From: an uncultured Mycoplasmatota bacterium
Lineage (GTDB): Bacteria > Bacillota_I > Bacilli_A > RF39 > UBA660
Direction: 5' to 3'
Length of the DNA: 43,414 nt
NCBI GenBank assembly: GCA_948467605.1
Contig: CAOKET010000013.1
Location: 1-43,414, forward strand
Shown: in pieces, positions 32,086-42,062 of the stretch
Layout of the letters: each line of letters starts with the position of its first letter
Numbering within the stretch: the stretch's first letter is position 1
Program-made: the position numbers and the translations under genes
The notes under the pieces: generated by a model
What the model was told of the DNA's origin: nothing
Databases searched by the model: none
What the model saw: only the letters and a program-made list of their open reading frames with translations

Positions 32086-33270
32086 CTATAAAATATCCTC
32101 ATATTTTTTATCATTATACTTAATAGTTTTTATAGTTCTATTTAGTATCGCATCATTAATTAAAGCTTCAAAATCAATTAAATTTTCTTGATTAATACAT
32201 TTATCTATCTCTGGATTTATAACTGGATGTTTAGGTACAAATATTGTACAACAATCTTCAAATGGAAGAATACTTATATTATAAGTTTTTATTTTTTTAG
32301 CAATTTCTATAATTTCTAACTTATCAAAACAAACTACAGGTCTTATTATAGGAATCTTAACAACACTATTTATACATGCTAAACTTTTTAAAGTTTGACT
32401 TGCAACTTGTCCAACATTTTCTCCATTTACTAAAACATCAGCACCTACTTCATGTGCAACCCTTTCAGAAATTCTATACATCATTCTTCTCATTATAGTT
32501 ATCAAATATGTTGGATTAACATTCTTATATATTTCTTCTTGTATTTTTGTAAATGGTATTATATGAAGTTTTATATTTACTTGATAGTTAGTTAACTTAC
32601 CTATTAATGATTCAACTTTATTTAATGCCTCTATACTTGTATGAGGAGGTGAATCAAAATATATACATTCTATCTCCATACCACGTTTTTGTGACAAAAA
32701 TCCAGCAACAGGAGAATCAATTCCTCCACTAATCATTAAAAGCCCTTTTCCCAAAGTACCAACTGGGTAACCACCTAATGCTTTTATTTCATCAAAGTAA
32801 ATATAAGTTCCATCATACCTAATATCTATTTTTATTTCTACATCAGGATTATGAACATCTACTTTAATATTATCAATATTTTTTAATATATGTGAACCAA
32901 CTAATCTACTAACCTCCATACTAGGCATTTCAAATTTTTTATCAGCACGATTAGTTTCACATTTAAAAGTTTTAAAACTTTTTTTCGTCATTATTGTAAG
33001 AACAGTATCTTTAATTTCACCAAGTTCACTTATACATTTATAACAACAAGAGAAACTATGTATTCCACATACATCTTTTAATCTAGATATAACCTCATCA
33101 TATTCATTATCAATACAATTTATATACATCCTTACATTATCATTGGTTATACTATAATTAAGACCATTAAGTTTATTATTAATGTTTTTTAAGAGCATTT
33201 TTATAAAAAACTGTCTATTACCTTTTTTAGTAGTCATTTCTCCATACTTTATTAAAATTAGTTTCTCCAT
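32086..33270 (-). CDS. thiI: tRNA 4-thiouridine synthase ThiI
   Basis: 394 residues: NFLD/THUMP N-terminal half, then PP-loop ATPase 'LLMISGGIDSPVAGF' and 'NGENVGQVASQTL'. Adds sulfur to U8 of tRNA. No rhodanese domain, as in Bacilli. The cysteine desulfurase that often precedes it is not here. GAGGT site before the ATG. Confidence 0.95.
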   Translation of the reverse strand: MEKLILIKYGEMTTKKGNRQFFIKMLLKNINNKLNGLNYSITNDNVRMYINCIDNEYDEVISRLKDVCGIHSFSCCYKCISELGEIKDTVLTIMTKKSFKTFKCETNRADKKFEMPSMEVSRLVGSHILKNIDNIKVDVHNPDVEIKIDIRYDGTYIYFDEIKALGGYPVGTLGKGLLMISGGIDSPVAGFLSQKRGMEIECIYFDSPPHTSIEALNKVESLIGKLTNYQVNIKLHIIPFTKIQEEIYKNVNPTYLITIMRRMMYRISERVAHEVGADVLVNGENVGQVASQTLKSLACINSVVKIPIIRPVVCFDKLEIIEIAKKIKTYNISILPFEDCCTIFVPKHPVINPEIDKCINQENLIDFEALINDAILNRTIKTIKYNDKKYEDIL

Positions 33271-33324
33271 ATTATTTTACCTCATTTTTATAATTTAATT
33301 CGTTAATAAGTATAACACACTTTA

Positions 33325-33351
33325 CTAAAAAAGATAAGTCTTCGACTTACC
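33325..33351 (-). terminator. Terminator after HEPN gene pair
   Basis: GGTAAGTC-GAA-GACTTATC followed by TTTTTT on the minus strand. Lies 100 bp past the HEPN gene. Confidence 0.65.
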
Positions 33352-33451
33352 AAAAGTTACAATATAAAGTTAAGAGTAAGTGCATTTATAAGTATAATGA
33401 TTTATTACTATAACTCTAATTAAATAACCACTCTTCAACTTTTTTGATATA

Positions 33452-33961
33452 TTAATTTTTTATAATATCAACAATAAACTTATTTTTCGATATTATCTTA
33501 AAAACATTGCTAACATATAAATTTAATTTTTTTGAAATTAAATAATCAATTGTATTATACTTACTAAATTCATAATATTCTGGTTTGTATTCAAGTATTT
33601 TCTCTAAATCACTCATTGCATTTATATATCCTGTATAATTGCCGTGCAAAATACAAGAACGATACCTATATATACAATTTAATATCTTTTTCTCACTACT
33701 AAAGTCTATACTAGGATTATTTATTGATAAACAAATCATTATATTTTTTGAAAATTTATTTGCAATTTCAACATCCGATTTTGAATTAACTAATAACAAT
33801 TCTAAAATAGTAATTAAATTCAAATTATATTCACGATAGTTAAATTCATGAGAAGCATCATCTTCAATCAACATCCTAGATACAATAAATAATAAATTAT
33901 TCAAATTTTGTTTATTATTTTTAATATACAAATCAATATAATCTGAATTAATAACCTTCAA
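33452..33961 (-). CDS. ApeA-like HEPN domain protein
   Basis: 169 residues from a TTG start. 'LITILELLLVNSKSDVEI', followed by 'IYRYRSCILHGNY', carries the Rx4H HEPN motif (R101, H106) in the ApeA-type 'lY..RS.ivHG' context. Many HEPN proteins are RNases in defence or toxin systems. There is no ATG and no good ribosome site; the start overlaps the upstream stop, so this may be the 3' half of one gene that has been split, or a coupled second subunit. Confidence 0.6.
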   Translation of the reverse strand: MKVINSDYIDLYIKNNKQNLNNLLFIVSRMLIEDDASHEFNYREYNLNLITILELLLVNSKSDVEIANKFSKNIMICLSINNPSIDFSSEKKILNCIYRYRSCILHGNYTGYINAMSDLEKILEYKPEYYEFSKYNTIDYLISKKLNLYVSNVFKIISKNKFIVDIIKN

Positions 33962-34440
33962 CTTCTTAGATATTCTAAAAATATAACATTCATAAATTTA
34001 ACAAAACTGTATATAAATTTTGTTACACTCCAATTTTCTCTTACAACATCATTATTTAACGAATAATATTGATTAAATATTGAATATAATGCTTTATAAT
34101 TTTTAACCTCTAATACAATAAAATTAGAACATATTTCCTTCGCAATCTTATTAGAACAATCTTCTATATTTTCAAAAATATCTTTTTCTGAAATTTTTAT
34201 TTTTTTATCTATTTTACCAAATAAACACATTTGTTTTGGATATATATAATCAAAAACAGACATCATTTCATCACAATTTAATTTAACACCTTTTGAAATA
34301 AAAATGGGATCAATCTTATGAGCAATATTTAATAAATATATTGGTTCAGTTATACCAAAATCATATTCTGATTTTCTTTCTTCCCTTATAATTTTTTCCA
34401 AGGAATTTTTAACAATTAGTTTATCCCACAAATCAATCAC
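33958..34440 (-). CDS. Partner or N-terminal half of the HEPN protein
   Basis: 160 residues from GTG 34440 with a poor ribosome site. Helical, aromatic-rich C-terminus (WSVTKFIYSFVKFMNVIFLEY). Overlaps the HEPN frame by 4 bp. Not recognised; ApeA-HEPN proteins usually carry an N-terminal domain of about this size, so the two frames may be one broken gene. Confidence 0.5.
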   Translation of the reverse strand: MIDLWDKLIVKNSLEKIIREERKSEYDFGITEPIYLLNIAHKIDPIFISKGVKLNCDEMMSVFDYIYPKQMCLFGKIDKKIKISEKDIFENIEDCSNKIAKEICSNFIVLEVKNYKALYSIFNQYYSLNNDVVRENWSVTKFIYSFVKFMNVIFLEYLRS

Positions 34441-34499
34441 TCACATATTGTATTATTATAACATAAAATAATTTACATTTATCAAATGAAAATCTAATG

Positions 34500-35249
34500 T
34501 TAATTTTCTTCTATTTCAAAATTTAATAACTCTTCACAATTTTTTTCATATAAATCTTGTTCATGTTTTATTGTATCAATTAAAAACATTTTATCATTTT
34601 CATATTCTTTTAAACCTCTCATATAATAAGGTTTGTCATCATTTAATACGATAAATGGCATAATGTTATTTCTTAAACATTCTTTAAACATTATAATTCT
34701 ACCAACACGACCATTTCCATCTCCAAAAGGATGAATTTTCTCGAAACTATAATGAAAATCAATAATATCTTCTAAGGTAACATCAGTTTTAGAGTTATAT
34801 TCAAGAAGTAATTCATCAATCGCTTTTTCTACATTTTCTGGTGCAGTTGTGTTAATAACATTAACAAGACCTATCATATTTGGAACTATTTTAAATCCCC
34901 CAACATTATATCTAGGATTTTCCTCATCACTAGTATTTCTTTTTAACATCTTATTCATTTCGATAATCATTTCTTTAGATAACTTATTATCAACATTATC
35001 TAACATATAATCAAATAATTTAAAATGATTCTTAGATTCAGTTAAATCATCTAGTTTAATTAAATCATCACTTTTAGGAATAAATGAAGAAGTATCAAAT
35101 ATTGCCTCTGTTTGATCGCTAGTTAATCCACTACCCTCAATTTTATTCGAATTGTAAGAAAAATTAACTTGTGAATAATGATATATATTACCTTTAAATT
35201 TTGATTTTTTTTGAGCAATTAATTCACTTTTTATTTTACTTATATCCAT
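34500..35249 (-). CDS. Fic family protein (AMP-transferase)
   Basis: 249 residues. FIC motif HPFGDGNGRVGR (173-184) is intact, including the catalytic His. An N-terminal inhibitory helix SNKIEG (34-39, SxxxEG) places it among class II autoinhibited Fics. Expected to AMPylate a protein target. Ribosome site GGGAGATAATTT; 3 bp after the metallopeptidase gene, so a two-gene operon. Confidence 0.9.
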   Translation of the reverse strand: MDISKIKSELIAQKKSKFKGNIYHYSQVNFSYNSNKIEGSGLTSDQTEAIFDTSSFIPKSDDLIKLDDLTESKNHFKLFDYMLDNVDNKLSKEMIIEMNKMLKRNTSDEENPRYNVGGFKIVPNMIGLVNVINTTAPENVEKAIDELLLEYNSKTDVTLEDIIDFHYSFEKIHPFGDGNGRVGRIIMFKECLRNNIMPFIVLNDDKPYYMRGLKEYENDKMFLIDTIKHEQDLYEKNCEELLNFEIEEN

Positions 35250-35252
35250 AAA

Positions 35253-35933
35253 TTATCTCCCTTTAATAGTTTCACTTTCAAATTTTCTATTATAATAGTC
35301 TACTGCTTTAACAACTAAATCCTTACTTAATTCTTTAATTGTGTCTTTAGATTTTATTGCCACTAGGAAATTATCTTTTCCTAGGTTTTCTATTAAATAG
35401 GAAACCATCAAATAGGCATAATCGTAACTATCATATTCATACATACCAAATTCGTTTTCTAACTCATACATTGATGGAATATGCGTTTTATTAACATATT
35501 CATCAAGTAAATATTTAATGCCTCTACTATAAGTTCCGTCCAAAGATTTAGCAACCCCTTCGGTTAACCATTCTGGTTGACTGCCATAGATAATGCTTTG
35601 AATAGCATGAATTTCCTCATGAAAAACAGCATTTTTATATTCTTCTTTACCCCATTCATTTTCATTAGGATTATCTTTTGGTTCAAAAAAATTTAAGGAA
35701 TTATCTTCATCCTTATAACAGGCACACATATAATCGGGCATTTTATCAAAACCACGATTTTTCATTCCGTCTACTAAATCACCAATAGTATCATAAATAA
35801 ATATATTAAAGTTAAATTGTCCTTTATCTTCTGTGTTAAAAAAGTTCAATATATCTTGTTTTCTTGAAAGCAATATTTTCTCTACCTCATTTTGATAATC
35901 TTTATTTCTATTTGAGCAAAAATATTTATTCAT
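35253..35933 (-). CDS. Zinc metallopeptidase (MA-type)
   Basis: 226 residues from ATG 35933. HEEIH (105-109) and the downstream 'EWLTEGVAKSL' glutamate form a gluzincin HExxH...E site. No signal peptide, so cytoplasmic. In an operon with fic. Substrate unknown. Confidence 0.7.
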   Translation of the reverse strand: MNKYFCSNRNKDYQNEVEKILLSRKQDILNFFNTEDKGQFNFNIFIYDTIGDLVDGMKNRGFDKMPDYMCACYKDEDNSLNFFEPKDNPNENEWGKEEYKNAVFHEEIHAIQSIIYGSQPEWLTEGVAKSLDGTYSRGIKYLLDEYVNKTHIPSMYELENEFGMYEYDSYDYAYLMVSYLIENLGKDNFLVAIKSKDTIKELSKDLVVKAVDYYNRKFESETIKGR

Positions 35934-35978
35934 AAGCATCACCCTATATCTAATTATAACATATATTACCTATATTAT

Positions 35979-36004
35979 AAAAAAAGATAAGCCATTGGCT
36001 TATC
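35979..36004 (-). terminator. cotD-like gene terminator
   Basis: GATAAGCC-N3-GGCTTATC followed by TTTTTTTA on the minus strand; includes the gene's stop codon. Confidence 0.8.
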
Positions 36005-36398
36005 TAAAGTTACAACATGAACCACAATTTATAGTTGATACTTGGTTTTCTTCACAACATGAATATTGTGGAGAGTAAGTATGTTTATAAATATGATGGT
36101 TTATTACTCTTGTTCTAATTGGGCAAACATGTGGTACTTCATGAACTATTTCACGGTGAACTTGTTTTTCTTGTACTGGTTCAACTATTGGTTGACTCAT
36201 AGTTTGAGCAGTCATAGTTGGCATACTTGTTACCATTGGTTGAGAATAATTCATGTTAGTTAATGTATTAGTATTAACATTAGCATTGTTCATAGTTTGA
36301 GTCATTCCCATATATGGATCAACATTGACATCGATATCAATTGCGCTTCCTTCGATATCTGGTCTTTCCATATCAAAACATCTGTCTTGTGCAAACAT
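36000..36398 (-). CDS. CotD-like spore coat protein
   Basis: 132 residues. N-terminus acidic, then a low-complexity Asn/Thr/Met/Gln region (MTQTMNNANVNTNTLTNM), and a His/Cys-rich C-terminus 'HVCPIRTRVINHHIYKHTYS' ending in Cys-rich SCCEE..CGSCC. The His-rich part resembles the CotD family of inner coat proteins. Strong AGGAGG site. Terminator directly after. Confidence 0.7.
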   Translation of the reverse strand: MFAQDRCFDMERPDIEGSAIDIDVNVDPYMGMTQTMNNANVNTNTLTNMNYSQPMVTSMPTMTAQTMSQPIVEPVQEKQVHREIVHEVPHVCPIRTRVINHHIYKHTYSPQYSCCEENQVSTINCGSCCNFR

Positions 36399-36419
36399 TT
36401 TATTCCTCCTTATCTATCT

Positions 36420-36428
36420 TATAATATG
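36420..36428 (-). promoter_or_regulatory. Mother-cell sigma -10 element of cotD-like gene
   Basis: Minus strand CATATTATA fits CATANNNTA of SigK/SigE promoters, 22 bases before the coding start. No clear -35 AC at the usual distance. Confidence 0.35.
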
Positions 36429-36476
36429 AAGTAGATAAATTTTGAATATATATATTTGTCCTTACTTTTTAAAAAT

Positions 36477-39400
36477 TTATAATATTTTTTTTAAATTATT
36501 ATCCAATATAGAATATAAATAACAAAATGTTTCCCTTTTAGTAATATTTTCAATATATTTTTTATAACCATCTAATTGCTTTATATACTCCAAACTATCT
36601 ATATTCTTTAACTTGTAGTCTATAATATACATTTTTTCGTTATATTCAATTAATAAATCTATAATACCATGACTAACTAAACCATCATCTGTATACATAA
36701 ATTCATATTCATGATACATTTTTGAATAATTAGTATCTATTCCTATCTTTAATAACTCCTTATCAAATTTATCAACAATCCTATTACTTTTATCATAAAT
36801 TTCTAAATATTTATGTACTAATGTACCATATTCCATATTTTTTCTAGTCTCATTATCGATAAGAGTAAGAACTTTCTTTGAAAAGCTCATCTCAACTACA
36901 TCATTACTATTAATTTCTAACTTTTCATGTATTATTTTTTTATTAACTTTAGGCTTGAATATATTACTTATAAATATATTTTTATAATTGTTATCAACTG
37001 TATTATCTAATATATCTCTCTTAAATGTTTGTAATTTATCATTAATAGATAGAAAAACAGACCTAAAACTTTTATATTCCATTCTAATATCAAGTGATAC
37101 CATATCACCTGTATCATATGTTTCATCATCAAAATCATTAACTAATATTATCATCTTTTGTTTGGACCTAGTTAATGCTACATAAAATAAGCGAAGTCTC
37201 TCTGAAATCTCATCCTTTTTATACTCCTCTTTAATTAAATCTAAATATATAGTATTATCTATACCATTATCAAAATAAGGCATTACAAACCCATATTTAT
37301 TACTATATAAAAATTGCTCTTGAACATCATTACGAGAAAATTCCCTATAAATTTCTGGGAAATAGCAAATATTAAACTCTAACCCCTTTGAAGCATGTAT
37401 AGTCATAATAGAAACACTATTAGAAGCATTATCACTAGACCTAAACTCTATATCTTTATCCTCATCACTTATTACACTGTCAATATAATTTATAAACTCT
37501 ATCAGACTATAACCAACATTTGAAAGTTCTCTTGCTTTAGTAAGTAAATAATTTAATTTTATTTTTATATTATTATAATTACCCAACTTAGATATTTTAC
37601 TTCTTACATCAAAGTTGTTATATAAAGATAGCAAAATATCTTCTAAAGTCATATAGTCTAAATTATCACTTATATTTTTTGTAATTTTATATATTTTATA
37701 AAACTTAGAATTACTATTACCTATATATTTAATAATGTCACCACTAATTATAACATTTGTAATGTCATCATCACTATAATCAAATAAGAAACTTCTAGCA
37801 ACACTTATAAAACTTTTATTTAATGTATTATACATATACTTTTTATTAGTATGTGAGTAAACTAATTTCAGTAAATTAAGTATAGTATACATCTCATCAG
37901 AATGTATAAATGAATCATTTTTATGAACATAAAGTGGTATATTCATATACTCAAATATCTTTCTATATAAATCAAACTGTTTACTTCTATCTATTAATAT
38001 AGCAAAATCGCTATATTCTACATTCCTAAGACCACCAATTTTAAAATCATATACTTGATATTTATTTAATATTTTATTCTTAATATCTCTTGCAATTATA
38101 AATGCCTCTACTTCATTCTTTTTATGTTTATCTGCATTATAATTATAAATATCTAGATTATAATCTTGGGAATTATATTGATTATATATACTATTTCCAA
38201 ATACTAATCTATGGCTTTTCTTATATGATGCCCCACCTATTTCCTCATCCATTATAAAATCAAATATATTATTTATATTACTTAAAACTTCTTCTCTTGA
38301 TCTAAAATTTTTAATCAAATCTATCTTTATACCATTTTCACCCTTAGAATATTCATTATATTTTTTCATAAATAATTTAGGATTAGCATTTCTAAAACGA
38401 TATATTGATTGTTTCACATCTCCAACCATATAAACATTGTTATTGCTAATGAGTGATATAAATATATCTTGTATATCATTAGTATCCTGATATTCATCTA
38501 TCATTATTTCATTTATACTATCTCTTATACTTAATCTAATATCTGAATTATTTTTTAATAAATCAATGCCTAAACAAGCAATATCAATAAACTCATATAT
38601 ATTATTTTTAACTTTATAATTCATCATAAATTTATTTACTTGTTTTAATATATCAATAATACAGATCATATATTCTTTAGTAGACATAATAGACGATACT
38701 ATATCTTTGTCACTCTCATATTTACATAATTTCCTAATAGAATCTAAATTCTTTTTTATCCTTTCTTTAGAACTTGATAAAACTTGACTAGAATTTTTAG
38801 GTAAACGTGGCATATTTTCTAAATTTGATATGTAATCATAATAACCATCATATGTTTTTATTGCCATCAAATCAGATAAATAACTATTTAACTTTTCAAC
38901 ATAATTAGTTTGTTCTATATTACTATTATTTAAAATATTAAGTTCATGCTTTATATTATCTACATGTCTATTTACTAACTTTATATAGTCACTTAATGAA
39001 CTATTTATATAATCATTACTATAATATACTTCTATATAATTATCTAAATATTCTTCTTTATTATACATATTATTAAGTGATTTATAAAAATTACTAATTA
39101 CTCTTTTTAATTTACTATCATCTTTTACAGTATATTGTTCTATAAGATGAATAAAATTCTTATCATTTAGATTATATTTATCCAAAAACACCTGATCTAT
39201 TATTCTATTAAGCTCTATATCAAGTACTATCTTATCCCCTATACTTATATTTTTATCTATATCTAAAATATGACTATATTTTTTTACCAAATATAATGCA
39301 TATGAATCAAACGTACATATTATTGCTTGATCTATATAATCTAATTCACGATTTAGTTCATAACCCTCATTAATCGCATCAATTATTTTTTGTTTTATTC

Positions 39401-39596
39401 TCTCTTTCATCTCTGATGCTGCTGCATTAGTAAATGTTAATATTATTAAGTTTTCAAGTGATATACCATTTTTTAATTTTGTTATTACACGTTCAGTTAA
39501 TACTGCAGTTTTACCACTTCCAGCACCTGCGGATACAATTACATTACTACCACTTACATCAATTGCATATTGTTGCTCACTAGTCCACTTTGGCAT
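36477..39596 (-). CDS. addA: ATP-dependent helicase/nuclease subunit A
   Basis: 1039 residues from ATG 39596. UvrD-like helicase: 'SAGAGSGKTAVLTERVI' (Walker A), 'MIDEYQDTNDIQ' (Walker B), 'YRFRNANP', 'VSIMTIHASKGLEF', 'YVALTRSKQKM'. C-terminal nuclease 'HGIIDLLIEYNEKMYIIDYKLKN'. With AddB it processes double-strand ends for recombination. About 190 residues shorter than B. subtilis AddA. Confidence 0.95.
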   Translation of the reverse strand: MPKWTSEQQYAIDVSGSNVIVSAGAGSGKTAVLTERVITKLKNGISLENLIILTFTNAAASEMKERIKQKIIDAINEGYELNRELDYIDQAIICTFDSYALYLVKKYSHILDIDKNISIGDKIVLDIELNRIIDQVFLDKYNLNDKNFIHLIEQYTVKDDSKLKRVISNFYKSLNNMYNKEEYLDNYIEVYYSNDYINSSLSDYIKLVNRHVDNIKHELNILNNSNIEQTNYVEKLNSYLSDLMAIKTYDGYYDYISNLENMPRLPKNSSQVLSSSKERIKKNLDSIRKLCKYESDKDIVSSIMSTKEYMICIIDILKQVNKFMMNYKVKNNIYEFIDIACLGIDLLKNNSDIRLSIRDSINEIMIDEYQDTNDIQDIFISLISNNNVYMVGDVKQSIYRFRNANPKLFMKKYNEYSKGENGIKIDLIKNFRSREEVLSNINNIFDFIMDEEIGGASYKKSHRLVFGNSIYNQYNSQDYNLDIYNYNADKHKKNEVEAFIIARDIKNKILNKYQVYDFKIGGLRNVEYSDFAILIDRSKQFDLYRKIFEYMNIPLYVHKNDSFIHSDEMYTILNLLKLVYSHTNKKYMYNTLNKSFISVARSFLFDYSDDDITNVIISGDIIKYIGNSNSKFYKIYKITKNISDNLDYMTLEDILLSLYNNFDVRSKISKLGNYNNIKIKLNYLLTKARELSNVGYSLIEFINYIDSVISDEDKDIEFRSSDNASNSVSIMTIHASKGLEFNICYFPEIYREFSRNDVQEQFLYSNKYGFVMPYFDNGIDNTIYLDLIKEEYKKDEISERLRLFYVALTRSKQKMIILVNDFDDETYDTGDMVSLDIRMEYKSFRSVFLSINDKLQTFKRDILDNTVDNNYKNIFISNIFKPKVNKKIIHEKLEINSNDVVEMSFSKKVLTLIDNETRKNMEYGTLVHKYLEIYDKSNRIVDKFDKELLKIGIDTNYSKMYHEYEFMYTDDGLVSHGIIDLLIEYNEKMYIIDYKLKNIDSLEYIKQLDGYKKYIENITKRETFCYLYSILDNNLKKIL

Positions 39597-39597
39597 A

Positions 39598-41940
39598 CTA
39601 CTTAACCTCACTTACATATTCATCTATTGTTTGTTTTTCCAATACTTTTATATCCCTACTTTTTCTATAACATATATCAAAATATTTACAATAACAACAG
39701 GATACATTTTTGCCATCTATTTCTTTAGGATTTATCTCAAAATTTCCCGACAAAATATTATCAGACGCACCTTTAATCTTATCATCTACAATGTCTAAAA
39801 ACTTATCTAATAATGTATCACTAAATACTAATGAATTACTAGAAAAAGTTCCATCACTCTTTAATTTTAAGTTTTTAAGCGAAGATAAATCATTATCAAA
39901 TTTTTTAATTATATCTATATTCTCAGTACTATAACCATATAATTTATATTCTCCCTTTATTATTTCATCTAATGATTTAGAATCTTCTCTTTTTAATAAA
40001 TCATGCCCTATATTTTGTAAATAAAAACCAGCAATCTTTGAGTTAGGTATAATATTACCTTTATTCATAAAATATGCATACATAAATAACTGCATATTAA
40101 GACCATAAACTATATTATTATAATCAACCTTTAAATTACCTGTTTTATAGTCAATTATAATTAAATAATTAAACTCTCCATCATTAAATGACAGGACTTT
40201 ATCTATTTTACCAGTCAATGTAACTTTTATTTTTTTATCGTTATAAATTTCTATTTCTTTTTCATAATATAAATCTTTAAAGTGAGATCTATTTCTATTT
40301 TCATTAATTAAATCAACTAACAATTTAAGTTCAATCTCATATTTTTTTAAATATATATTATCAGATACACTTAATTCTTTTTCCTCACTTTCTAAATATT
40401 CATATATTAAAGAATGTATATCACTATCACCTAAGAATACCTTTGATAGTACATAGTGAAATAAATTACCTAAGAACAAGGCATTTAGATTAGTAGACTC
40501 TTCTTTTATTTTAAGTAAATATTTTAAATAATATTTATATGCACATTCATAATATGAATTTATACTAGTATATGATAACTTTAACTCATTACCCAATAAC
40601 TTCTCTAATGTATCATTATTAAGACCACTAAATCTATTATCATATTTTCCAAAATCATTATCTACATTAGCAAGTAATAAATCAAGATCATCATTACTTT
40701 TATTATATTTGTATAGATCATCTATCATCGATGAAAATGCATCTTTATCAAATTCTACAGATGGTGAAACACTATAATCATGTTTATAATTATATTGTAT
40801 TAAATACATATTATCCAACAAGGAAGATTTTATATATGTATTAAAAGGGGTTTTTAATTTATAAGATATATATGTCTCCTTGGATTTACGAATGATATTT
40901 ATTATTTCCTGTGCTTCTAACTTATTTTTAAATGTTGATGTATATAAACCAAGAACTTCCTTTTCACTATCCTTAAAATAATCATCATCCTTATTTATAA
41001 CAGGTATGAGATTTTGATTAAATCCAAGAATAAATAAATACATTGAACTATCTATATAGTTATCATTAATATCAATTACTTCTATAGAATTAGAAGATTT
41101 TAAATCACCTACAAAAGTATTTTTAAATTCATATACTAGTAAATCATATATATCTTTTTTGTAATCATACTTATTAATTATATTAATTATTTCAAGTACT
41201 AGTGTATTAGAATTATAACTTAAATGTTTTACTATTTTCTCTAATGATTTACCATCTCTATATGATTCAAGTAATTTTAATGTTATACCATAACTATATA
41301 AAGAAGTTCTTTTATTAAGACAAATATTAATATTATATAAATTACTATAATACTCTAAATAAGAATAATATTCATCATCTGGTATTATAAGTTTTATATT
41401 ATTTATATCAATACCAGATTTTATAAGTTCATAACACTTATCAAAAAAATACATAACTTCATTATTTATATCACTTGCCTCATAAATATAAGATTTATTC
41501 TTATCATTTAGATTAGACGATATCTTTAATATTTCTATACTACTACTTATTTCTTTTATCTTTTTTTCAAAAAATGGATCCAAATTAATGTCATAAAATA
41601 TTACTGTTTTATAACGTGGTATTATACTCGCACATTCAAATAATTTTTTATTATCTATTAAATCTTGTTTTATGGAATTTAAACACGTATTAGTAGAATT
41701 AATATAATATAAATTGTTTAATAATGTTTTACATACATCTAATGATTTCCCATACTTAGAATACATATACTGTAAAACATCGGAAGTATATGTAAAAGTT
41801 ATATCACTAAGTAATTCATGCTTATTTAATACCTTTATATCAATAAGTCCCAAATTATTAATATATAGCAACAACTCATTCTTAATGCTTTGTTTTGTTA
41901 TAATAATTGTTTTATCTAAAAATAACTTAGGACTTATCAT
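39598..41940 (-). CDS. addB: AddB-like nuclease subunit (short)
   Basis: 780 residues from ATG 41940 (AGAGGTG). C-terminal nuclease with 'LIIIDYKTG' and an iron-sulfur cysteine set: 'YYECAYKYYLKYL' plus 'CCYCKYFDIC'. The N-terminal helicase-like half lacks a Walker A motif and the whole is about 380 residues shorter than B. subtilis AddB. Its stop codon abuts the addA start (TAGTATG), so the pair is coupled. Confidence 0.88.
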   Translation of the reverse strand: MISPKLFLDKTIIITKQSIKNELLLYINNLGLIDIKVLNKHELLSDITFTYTSDVLQYMYSKYGKSLDVCKTLLNNLYYINSTNTCLNSIKQDLIDNKKLFECASIIPRYKTVIFYDINLDPFFEKKIKEISSSIEILKISSNLNDKNKSYIYEASDINNEVMYFFDKCYELIKSGIDINNIKLIIPDDEYYSYLEYYSNLYNINICLNKRTSLYSYGITLKLLESYRDGKSLEKIVKHLSYNSNTLVLEIINIINKYDYKKDIYDLLVYEFKNTFVGDLKSSNSIEVIDINDNYIDSSMYLFILGFNQNLIPVINKDDDYFKDSEKEVLGLYTSTFKNKLEAQEIINIIRKSKETYISYKLKTPFNTYIKSSLLDNMYLIQYNYKHDYSVSPSVEFDKDAFSSMIDDLYKYNKSNDDLDLLLANVDNDFGKYDNRFSGLNNDTLEKLLGNELKLSYTSINSYYECAYKYYLKYLLKIKEESTNLNALFLGNLFHYVLSKVFLGDSDIHSLIYEYLESEEKELSVSDNIYLKKYEIELKLLVDLINENRNRSHFKDLYYEKEIEIYNDKKIKVTLTGKIDKVLSFNDGEFNYLIIIDYKTGNLKVDYNNIVYGLNMQLFMYAYFMNKGNIIPNSKIAGFYLQNIGHDLLKREDSKSLDEIIKGEYKLYGYSTENIDIIKKFDNDLSSLKNLKLKSDGTFSSNSLVFSDTLLDKFLDIVDDKIKGASDNILSGNFEINPKEIDGKNVSCCYCKYFDICYRKSRDIKVLEKQTIDEYVSEVK

Positions 41941-42062
41941 ACTAACACCTCTTAACTTATTATACATGTTTTAAACCTAAATTTAAATACTATATTATTT
42001 AACAAAAAATATATATTTTTATTAATTACAATGATATAATTATAATCATAGGAGGTATCAAA

